A stretch of DNA of 11,375 nucleotides from Pseudomonadota bacterium (GTDB lineage: Bacteria; Desulfobacterota; Desulfobulbia; Desulfobulbales; SURF-16). Location: contig JAUVQZ010000077.1 in the NCBI GenBank assembly GCA_030597865.1, forward strand, positions 1 to 11,375. Direction: 5' to 3'. The position numbers and the translations under genes are program-made. Within the stretch, counting starts at the first letter, position 1; every line of letters starts with the position of its first letter. Shown one piece after another: positions 5,484 through 11,375 of the stretch. Below the pieces are notes generated by a model. The model did not search any database, was not told the DNA's origin, and saw nothing but the letters and a program-made list of their open reading frames with translations.

Positions 5484-7562
5484 ATGCAGCATGAATTTTT
5501 ACTTGAAATAGGCACCGAAGAAATTCCGGCCAGCTATATAGAACCAGCCCTCAACCATCTCAAAGGGGGCATGGAGAAAAAGCTTACCGAGCTTGCCCTG
5601 CCTTTTGGCGCCATTCAAACGGCAGCAACACCGCGGCGACTGACTCTTGTGGTCAGCGATCTTGCAAAGCGCCAGGAGGACCAACGCAAAGAGGTCATGG
5701 GTCCCCCGAAACAGGCCGGGTTTGATGGTGACAACAGGCCCACCAAGGCAGCCATTGGTTTTGCCAAATCGCGGGGTGCCACTGTTGATGATATCCAGGT
5801 GGTCAGCACGGATAAGGGCGACTATCTCATGGTGGTGCAGGAGGTCATGGGCCAAGACACCACTGTCCTGCTCCAGGACTTCCTTCCGGAACTCATCCTG
5901 TCAATACCCTTTCCAAAATCCATGCGCTGGGCCGGCAACACCACCCAATTCGCCCGGCCCCTGCAATGGCTTCTCTCCCTGTTTGGCGGCAAAAACGTTG
6001 TTTTCAGTATTGATGATCTTACCAGCGGCAACACCACCCGCGGCCATCGCTTTACCTGCCCGAAAACCCGGCAAATCACTGATTTCAAGCAATACCAGGA
6101 AACCCTCCTTGAAATGGATGTCATGGTTGATATCCACAAACGCCGTGACCTTATCAAAAGCCAGGTCACAGAGGCAGCCAGTGCAGCTGGCAACGGCAGC
6201 GTGGTCCTTGATCTGAACCTCCTTGACACCGTGACCCAACTCGTGGAGTCGCCCCATGCCATTTGCGGCTCCTTTGATGACAAGTTCCTGGAACTTCCCA
6301 ACGAGGTGCTCACCACCTCCATGCGGGTCCACCAGAAATACTTCACCGTGGCCGACAAGAACGGCGAACTTCTGCCCTATTTTGTCGCGGTCAACAACAC
6401 CGGGGTAAGGGACGAGGCCATCTCCCGTGAAGGCCATCAGCGGGTGCTACGCGCCCGCCTGGAAGACGGCCTGTTCTTCTTTAACAAAGACCGTAAACGT
6501 CGCCTTGAGGCGTACAAGGCGTCCCTCTCCGGGGTTGTCTTCCAGGCCCAGTTAGGCACCATGGCCGAAAAGAATGATCGTCTCACCAGCCTGGCCATTG
6601 AACTGGCCCGGGAGCTGGAGCCTGATCTTGTTGACACGGTGACAAGATCTGCCGAGCTGTGCAAGGCTGACCTGGTCACCGATATGGTGGGTGAATTCCC
6701 CTCCCTGCAGGGGATGATGGGGAAGTATTATGCCCTCCATGACAACGAAAAGCCGGAGGTGGCCCAGGCCATCATGGATCACTATAAACCGCTGCGCTCA
6801 GGAAGCGCCTTACCCTCTGGCAAGGCCGGTGCCCTGGTCAGCATGGCCGACCGTATTGATACCATGGCAGGCTGCTTTGCCATCGGCAAGGCGCCAACTG
6901 GCGCCACCGACCCCTATGGTCTGCGCCGCCACGCCTTGGCCCTTATCCATATTATCAACGATCAGGGCTGGCATCTCTCCCTGGCCGCCATCTTCAGCAA
7001 GGCCCTTGGGCTCTATGGCTCCAAAATAGAGACGGACAATGGGGCGAGCCTCGCCACCATCCTCAACTTCATCAAGGGCCGCTATATCAACGATCTTATC
7101 TCCAGGGGCAAGGCCCCTGGGGCAGTGGAGGCCGCCACATCGGGCCCCGTTGACGACATCAACGACTGTGGTCAGCGCATTGAGGCCCTGGCCGCCATCT
7201 CAGGCCATGAGACCTTCACCATGCTGGCTGGCGCCTTTAAACGGGTGACCAATATCATCAAGGACCATGACAGCAGAGAGGTCGAAGAAAATCTTCTCAG
7301 CACAGGGGCTGAACAAAAACTCTTTACGATCTTTAGCCAGGTAAGCAGTCAATGCGAGCCATTGCTGGAAAAACGGGCCTATGGTGAGGCATTGCAGGCC
7401 ATTTTACAGATGAAAGAACCGGTGGATAGCTTCTTTGATGAGGTGATGGTGATGGCCGAGGATGAGGCGGTCAAGAACAACAGGCTGTCGCTGCTGACTG
7501 CCATTGCCCACCTCTTCTTAAAGATCGGCGACGTTTCAAAGATGTACACCCTGAAGGGCTAG
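5484..7562 (+). CDS. glyS: Glycine--tRNA ligase beta subunit
   Basis: Beta subunit of the bacterial alpha2beta2 glycyl-tRNA synthetase, which recognises tRNA-Gly while the alpha subunit (GlyQ) carries the aminoacylation site. The 692 aa match the family (E. coli 689). The N-terminus FLLEIGTEEIP is diagnostic; further conserved blocks are TPRRLT (about 49-54), MRW...FARPLQW (about 151-163), EFPSLQGMMGKYYA (about 404-417), ADRID (about 455) and DPYGLRRHAL (about 476-485, in the HD-like region). The last 100 or so residues fit the DALR anticodon-binding domain. GlyQ normally lies immediately upstream, but here the preceding gene is folE2 across 147 nt, and no alpha subunit is in the window. The ribosome site is poor (GGAA at 5475-5478). 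The stop is TAG. The 89 nt to the convergent gene at 7652 hold no clear terminator. Confidence 0.97.
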   Translation: MQHEFLLEIGTEEIPASYIEPALNHLKGGMEKKLTELALPFGAIQTAATPRRLTLVVSDLAKRQEDQRKEVMGPPKQAGFDGDNRPTKAAIGFAKSRGATVDDIQVVSTDKGDYLMVVQEVMGQDTTVLLQDFLPELILSIPFPKSMRWAGNTTQFARPLQWLLSLFGGKNVVFSIDDLTSGNTTRGHRFTCPKTRQITDFKQYQETLLEMDVMVDIHKRRDLIKSQVTEAASAAGNGSVVLDLNLLDTVTQLVESPHAICGSFDDKFLELPNEVLTTSMRVHQKYFTVADKNGELLPYFVAVNNTGVRDEAISREGHQRVLRARLEDGLFFFNKDRKRRLEAYKASLSGVVFQAQLGTMAEKNDRLTSLAIELARELEPDLVDTVTRSAELCKADLVTDMVGEFPSLQGMMGKYYALHDNEKPEVAQAIMDHYKPLRSGSALPSGKAGALVSMADRIDTMAGCFAIGKAPTGATDPYGLRRHALALIHIINDQGWHLSLAAIFSKALGLYGSKIETDNGASLATILNFIKGRYINDLISRGKAPGAVEAATSGPVDDINDCGQRIEALAAISGHETFTMLAGAFKRVTNIIKDHDSREVEENLLSTGAEQKLFTIFSQVSSQCEPLLEKRAYGEALQAILQMKEPVDSFFDEVMVMAEDEAVKNNRLSLLTAIAHLFLKIGDVSKMYTLKG

Positions 7563-7651
7563 TCCGTGTGTGCCACAGACAGGCGGAGCCTTGGCGCATC
7601 CCCCTGCAAATCAGGTCTTTGTAAGAAATGTGGATTTTCGGAACCAGACTA

Positions 7652-8905
7652 TCAGTCGCCAAAATAGATCAGGCTGGCCGTCTCAATGGCGGTGGCCATT
7701 AGCGGCGGCAGGGCCTGGACATCTATTGAAAGGGCCCCGCAGATCCTGTCCACCGTCGACCAATCGCCCTGCTCATAGGCGGAGGTGAAGGTCATCAATA
7801 CCCCCATCCTGCCGGTCCCAGTGACCAGGGCATCATAGAGATCATGCTCCAGATGAAGTCCGTCGAGTATATTCTCCATCTTCCTTTCCAGAATAACATC
7901 AAGCAGGCTGAGCATGCCCAGGGTGTAGCAGCTGGCCCTTGACCCCACGCCGGGCACGAGGTCACTGAGGCCCTGACAGAAACGGGCCCGCTGCACAGAA
8001 AGACGCAGAAGTTCGTTGGGCTTGTCCTCGGCAAGATAGGAGAGCATCATAACGCTTATCCACTGACGCAGCGTCTCTTCCCCCACTAGGGCAATGGCGC
8101 TTTGCAGGGATTTGACCTCCACCCGCACAGCAAAGGCAGCGGAATTTACATAGCGCAGGAGCTTATAGGCAAGGGAAACATCGTGGGAGACCATCTCCGC
8201 CATTTTCTCATAATCAGAACTCTGATCCTGGAGCTCACTGAGCATGTTGAGATACTGCAGCTTAGAGCCGGGAATATCCTTACCGCTCATGATTTCTGGT
8301 TTGCTGAAGAAATAGCCCTGGTAAAGATGAAAGCCCATTTTCTGGAGGCGTTGAAACTGCTCCATGGTCTCCACCTTTTCGGCCAGCAATCTGAGCTTAA
8401 ACGTTCTGGCCCTGGCCACCTCTTCCTCGAGTTCCTCCCAGTCCATGGCCAGCACATCGAACTTGACTATCTTGGCAATCTCCATAAGGGGCTCCAGCCC
8501 CTTCCGGTATCTGAAGTCATCCAGGGCAAAGATATAGCCCTTCTGGGTAAGATTGGTGCAGTTCTTGATCAGGGTGGGGGTCACCTTGACGTCTTCAAGA
8601 ATCTCCAACACGGTGCTGCGGGCCGAAAAGAGAAAAGGGGTATGTCGATTAAGCATACCCTGGGGAAAATTGATAAAGGCCTTTTTACCGCCGGTCACCT
8701 TTTGCAGACCGAGGAGATACTGACTGTTGGTAATAACAGTTGAGGTTGCCGACATGGAGTCAATGGCGGCACTGCAGAAATTCTGGAGGCCGGAGCGAAA
8801 GAGGAGCTCATAACCAAAGACCTTCATATTGGCACGGAAGACAGGCTGCCGGGCAAGAAAGACCCGGCTGGTATCGATGGCTTCTATTGTTTTATCAGGG
8901 GGCAT
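7652..8905 (-). CDS. EAL-HDOD domain signalling protein
   Basis: A 417-aa cytosolic protein of the YuxH/CdgJ-like class, with an N-terminal EAL domain (about 15-205) fused to an HDOD domain (about 210-395). EAL domains hydrolyse or sense c-di-GMP; HDOD domains act in signalling, often for motility or biofilm. EAL-type positions are largely kept: E33 in YELLFR, N79 in FINFP, E101/E104 in LEILED, D129-D130 in LDDF, K148 in VKFD, E176 in AEKVET and Q196 in QGYFF. The loop after the DD pair reads FRYRKGLEPL rather than the FGTGYSSL type, so activity is uncertain. HDOD is seen from HDVSLAYKLLRYVNSAAF (241-258) and SLQSAIALVGEETLRQWI (266-283). No membrane segment or sensory domain precedes it. AAGGA (8915-8911) serves as ribosome site. 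It has its own promoter and faces glyS tail to tail. Confidence 0.92.
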   Translation of the reverse strand: MPPDKTIEAIDTSRVFLARQPVFRANMKVFGYELLFRSGLQNFCSAAIDSMSATSTVITNSQYLLGLQKVTGGKKAFINFPQGMLNRHTPFLFSARSTVLEILEDVKVTPTLIKNCTNLTQKGYIFALDDFRYRKGLEPLMEIAKIVKFDVLAMDWEELEEEVARARTFKLRLLAEKVETMEQFQRLQKMGFHLYQGYFFSKPEIMSGKDIPGSKLQYLNMLSELQDQSSDYEKMAEMVSHDVSLAYKLLRYVNSAAFAVRVEVKSLQSAIALVGEETLRQWISVMMLSYLAEDKPNELLRLSVQRARFCQGLSDLVPGVGSRASCYTLGMLSLLDVILERKMENILDGLHLEHDLYDALVTGTGRMGVLMTFTSAYEQGDWSTVDRICGALSIDVQALPPLMATAIETASLIYFGD

Positions 8906-8963
8906 GGATTTCCTTAATAGAAGTTTCCTGTACGCCTATTTTCACATCTGGGAGACATATCTC

Positions 8964-8992
8964 ATCCTAGGTTACCGGGCCTCTCTTGTCAA
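8964..8992 (-). promoter_or_regulatory. Strong predicted promoter for the EAL-HDOD gene
   Basis: On the - strand a perfect TTGACA (8992-8987) lies exactly 17 nt before TAGGAT (8969-8964, 4 of 6, with T1, A2 and T6 kept). Transcription would start near 8957, about 50 nt before the ATG at 8905. The hexamer sits in the loop of an inverted repeat, GGGCCT (8977-8982) and AGGCCC (8995-9000). That hairpin has no T run, so it is not a convincing terminator for maf. Confidence 0.65.
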
Positions 8993-9028
8993 AAAGGCCC
9001 CTCATTTTAGACCTTTTCGCCACTGGAA

Positions 9029-9637
9029 TTACCCAGCCACCTCCAGGGCACCGACTTCAAGGAGCGCCGCGATGACCTCTGCCACCGGCAGGCCGATAAC
9101 GTTGGTATAGGAGCCGGAAATTTCGGCAACCAGGAAGGCGCCGCCACTTTGGATGCCATAGGCGCCTGCCTTGTCATCACCGTCACCAGTACCTGCATAG
9201 GCGGCAACAACATCAGGGCCCAGGTCAACAAAGCGGACCTTGGTCACCACCGCCCCCACCTTCTCAACATAGGGCTGCCGACAACAGAGGGCAAAGCCTG
9301 TCCACACCTCATGCCAGCGCCCGGAGAGAGAGGTCAGGATCTCTTCGGCCTCCTGGCGATGCCGGGGCTTACCAAGAATAGACCCATCACGAACAACAAC
9401 GGTATCGGCCCCCAGGACGACATGGCCGGCATGGTGGTTGGCCACGGCCCAGGCCTTTTCTGAGGCCAGACGCCGGACAAAGCGTTCAGGGCCTTCGCCG
9501 GGCAGGACACCCTCATCCACCGCTGCGGCTTTAACCAGAAAGCGGAGGCCCAACTCAGCGAGAAAATCCCGCCGCCGGGGTGAACCAGAGGCCAGGATCA
9601 GGGGCCGCAGGGTATTAAAAACTGTCTTGGCCGTCAT
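9029..9637 (-). CDS. maf: Maf-like nucleoside triphosphate pyrophosphatase
   Basis: A 202-aa house-cleaning enzyme of the Maf/HAM1 fold that hydrolyses nucleoside triphosphates (dTTP/UTP for YhdE-type members) to the monophosphate and pyrophosphate. The Maf signature LASGSPRRR is at residues 15-23, the catalytic Asp is D78 in LGADTVVV, the GKP motif is at 89-91, and DDKAGAYGIQ is at 154-163. The last motif is the YhdE type rather than the YceF (m7GTP) type, so dTTP/UTP pyrophosphatase is the best guess; family knowledge, not proof. GSYTNVIGLPVAEV closes the domain. The first eight or so residues precede the fold, and a slightly later start is possible. The ATG lies 2 nt after the fabL stop, implying a translationally coupled fabL-maf operon. 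Confidence 0.93.
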   Translation of the reverse strand: MTAKTVFNTLRPLILASGSPRRRDFLAELGLRFLVKAAAVDEGVLPGEGPERFVRRLASEKAWAVANHHAGHVVLGADTVVVRDGSILGKPRHRQEAEEILTSLSGRWHEVWTGFALCCRQPYVEKVGAVVTKVRFVDLGPDVVAAYAGTGDGDDKAGAYGIQSGGAFLVAEISGSYTNVIGLPVAEVIAALLEVGALEVAG

Positions 9638-9639
9638 GA

Positions 9640-10392
9640 TCAGGCCCTGATGGAATATCCTCCATCAACCACCACTGTCTGGCCATGGATCATCTTGGCC
9701 AGATCACTGGCCAGAAAAAGGGCGACATCGGCAACATCATCCGGGGTGGTCAAAACACCGATGGGGGTGCGCTCCAGGGCAGTGTCAAGAATCTGCTTCC
9801 TGTTGGGGAATTTCTTGAGGGCCTCGGTGTCCACGGCGCCGGCACTGATGGTGTTAACGGTGATCTTCTTTTCTCCCAGTTCAACGGCCAGGTGGCGCAC
9901 CAGGGATTCCAGGGCCGCCTTGGAGGCCCCGACCGCGGTGTAATTCTCCACGGCCCTTACTGAACCAAGACTAGAGACTGCCATGATCCGGCCACCATCA
10001 ATCATCAGCGGCACGGCCTGCTGGGCCAGGGTGAGCAGGGCCCGGGCATTTATATCCATGGCCCAGTTCCAGTGGCGGGGGGTAAGCTCCATGGCCGGCT
10101 TCAAGACGCCGGAGGCAGCATTTGACACCAAAAAATCCAGCCGGCCGTAGCGCTCCCGGATCTGCTCGAACATGGCAACAACGTCCTGGTCATTGGCGAC
10201 ATTGGCCTTGACAACCATGCACTCAGCCCCGCGCTCTTCCACCAGGCGCGCGGTTTCTTCGGCATCCTTGCGGTGGCGGACATAGTTAACAACAATATTT
10301 ACACCATTTTCTGCAAAACGCAGGGCAATGGCCTTACCAATTCCCCTGGAACTGCCGGTGATAAGTGCTACTTTTCCTGAAAGATCAAACAT
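9640..10392 (-). CDS. fabL: Enoyl-ACP reductase III (FabL-type SDR)
   Basis: A short-chain dehydrogenase of 250 aa very close to Bacillus FabL, the NADPH-dependent enoyl-ACP reductase that completes each round of fatty-acid elongation. The cofactor motif TGSSRGIG is at 12-19. The FabL-specific strings NAASGVLKPAMEL (91-103), SSLGSVRAVENY (140-151), ASKAALESLVRHLAVEL (156-172) and a later DTEALKKFPNR are present. Catalytic Y151 and K158 have the Y-x6-K spacing and the same numbering as recalled for B. subtilis FabL, unlike the Y-x3-K of ordinary SDRs such as FabG. C-terminal GQTVVVDGGYS is typical. A strong GAGGAG ribosome site (10405-10400) stands 7 nt before the ATG. It is followed by maf after 2 nt and has its own promoter. 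FabG-like function is the alternative but less likely. Confidence 0.92.
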   Translation of the reverse strand: MFDLSGKVALITGSSRGIGKAIALRFAENGVNIVVNYVRHRKDAEETARLVEERGAECMVVKANVANDQDVVAMFEQIRERYGRLDFLVSNAASGVLKPAMELTPRHWNWAMDINARALLTLAQQAVPLMIDGGRIMAVSSLGSVRAVENYTAVGASKAALESLVRHLAVELGEKKITVNTISAGAVDTEALKKFPNRKQILDTALERTPIGVLTTPDDVADVALFLASDLAKMIHGQTVVVDGGYSIRA

Positions 10393-10463
10393 GACAAAAC
10401 TCCTCTATATAAAATGCCCTTTCCATGGGCGTCAGGCAATGCAAACAGCTCGTAAATAAACGT

Positions 10464-10476
10464 GCGCCAAAGGCGC
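10464..10476 (-). other. Short GC hairpin between the DUF362 gene and fabL
   Basis: GCGCC (10464-10468) and GGCGC (10472-10476) form a 5-bp stem with a 3-nt loop. On the - strand it is followed by ACGTTTATTT, too mixed for a firm terminator. The predicted fabL transcription start (about 10471) falls inside it, so it may equally be an operator or the 5' end of the fabL leader. Confidence 0.3.
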
Positions 10477-10477
10477 G

Positions 10478-10505
10478 ATTTTAGCAGGATAGACCTGGGA
10501 AGCAA
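10478..10505 (-). promoter_or_regulatory. Predicted extended -10 promoter for fabL-maf
   Basis: On the - strand TTGCTT (10505-10500, 3 of 6) is followed after 16 nt by TAAAAT (10483-10478, 5 of 6), preceded by TGC at 10486-10484, giving a TGn extended -10. RNA would start near 10471, leaving a leader of about 79 nt. It overlaps the short space just after the DUF362 gene stop. Confidence 0.5.
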
Positions 10506-10511
10506 AGGGTT

Positions 10512-11375
10512 TTATCCATTAGTTTCAGCCTTTTCCCTCTGCCGATTCAACCAGCCCCGGAATCTCCCAACCAGACTGCCCACAACATGGCGGGCATCAA
10601 AATGAACCGGACCCAGCTCTTCCGGCACGATAAAGTCATCAACCTTCACCTCATCAGGGCTGAGAAGGGGGAAGGCCAGAGTCGCCAGATCATGGCCCAC
10701 ATCCCCCCGGTCGCGGCTGGCGCACCAGAGCGGCGATCGTTCAGGGTCCATACCAACAATGGCCAAAAAAGCGCTATCAAGCGCCAATGCCAAGGGGCTG
10801 GCCGCCATCAAGCCCAGGGGGTAAGGTTCACCAGCCATGGGGCCGCTGACGTGCATGGCCGTAACAGCATCACAGAGTGAAACCCCCTGGGGCACCAGCA
10901 GGGGGAGCTCTGCGATCAATTCAAAAAAGGGGCTGGCATCACCCTTACCATGAACCTGATGGCCCCACGCCTTCCGCCAGCCCTTAATGATTCCGTAATG
11001 ATTTTTCACCGCCAGGGTGATCCGGGCCTGGCTGTGGCTCTTGAGCTTAGGAAGATTAATAAAATAATCGCACTCCAAGGCATCAATAGCCACGGCAATC
11101 TCTGCACCGCTGCTGGTCGTGACGGCACGGGTCTCTTGAAACGGTGCAAAGGCCACGGGCAATCCCTATAAGGCCTCGGTCATCCCACAGATCCGCATGG
11201 CCCGCAGGCCCGAGCCAGTGGCCGGAGAATCGCCCACCGCAACCTGGGCACCTTGGTCAACAAACCACTGGGCAACCCCTGCGACAAACTGCGGATGGGT
11301 ACAGGCCAGATCCGCCTTATATCCGGCGGCCACCAGGTTGGGTTTCAAAAGAACCCTGCTCCCCCTTGAAACCGT
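10512..11375 (-). pseudogene. DUF362 domain protein, 5' partial, with in-frame TAG
   Basis: One continuous frame runs from the right window edge to TAA at 10514-10512 and is interrupted once, by TAG at 11168-11166. Before the TAG, 69 codons give RVLLKPNLVAAG, CTHPQFVAGVAQWF and VAVGDSPATGSG, the N-terminal part of DUF362. After it, 217 codons beginning GLPVAFAPFQE contain DYFINLPKLKSHSQ and LAVKNHYGIIKG, the DUF362 core, then a variable tail. Homology runs straight through, with no frameshift. DUF362 proteins are poorly characterised and often linked with Fe-S proteins; I assign no function. The true start lies beyond the window. Possible readings: recent nonsense mutation, sequencing error, amber readthrough, or two pieces with reinitiation at TTG (11162), which has no ribosome site. 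The pseudogene label is provisional. Confidence 0.75.
11166..11168 (-). other. In-frame amber codon within the DUF362 frame
   Basis: The codons read GCC TTA TAG GGA TTG on the - strand, with DUF362-like protein on both sides in the same frame. Three other genes in the window (moaC, the receiver, glyS) end in TAG, so TAG functions as a normal stop in this genome at least part of the time. Confidence 0.9.

Noticed and set aside
8102..8743. 213-codon + strand frame inside the EAL-HDOD gene
   Set aside because: It is a shadow frame opposite a protein with two recognisable domains.
8977..9000. GGGCCT/AGGCCC inverted repeat as the maf terminator
   Set aside because: There is no T run on the - strand side, and the loop contains the -35 box of a strong promoter, so a terminator role is unlikely.

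Overview
The window reads as ordinary chromosome of a Gram-negative sulfate-reducer-like bacterium, most probably a member of the Desulfobacterota (Desulfobulbales or a relative). This is inferred from protein flavour: a FolE2 resembling the Geobacter type in its N-terminal half, a Bacillus FabL-type enoyl reductase, a DksA with a full zinc finger, and a glyS without glyQ beside it. No rRNA or tRNA gene, CRISPR array or phage gene is visible. Most genes are housekeeping.

The left part (1-4157) is all on the + strand. rpoZ has its own promoter and is closed by an intrinsic terminator. dnaJ and moaC form a tight pair, with a near-palindrome over the dnaJ stop. A TTGACA promoter then drives dksA, followed by a GalT-family nucleotidyltransferase and a stand-alone response-regulator receiver. 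The 441-base gap at 4158-4598 holds no convincing protein. It has two parts: a GC-rich block that folds on paper into a four-helix rod of about 164 nt behind a plausible promoter (candidate structured RNA), and a 141-bp palindromic MITE-like element flanked by a perfect 6-bp direct repeat. Then come folE2 and glyS. FolE2 keeps its family scaffold but lacks every recognisable active-site motif.

The right part (7652-11375) is on the - strand, convergent with glyS. Reading leftwards along that strand there is a DUF362 gene cut by the window edge and broken by an in-frame TAG. It is followed by fabL and maf, 2 nt apart behind their own extended -10 promoter, and then an EAL-HDOD signalling protein with a textbook TTGACA-N17-TAGGAT promoter.

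Functional links are loose. RpoZ and DksA both modulate RNA polymerase in the stringent response. MoaC belongs to a GTP-derived pterin pathway, and the FolE2 family normally does too. FabL serves fatty-acid synthesis. The items most worth a second look are the motif-less FolE2, the amber codon in the DUF362 gene, the MITE-like insertion and the candidate RNA.
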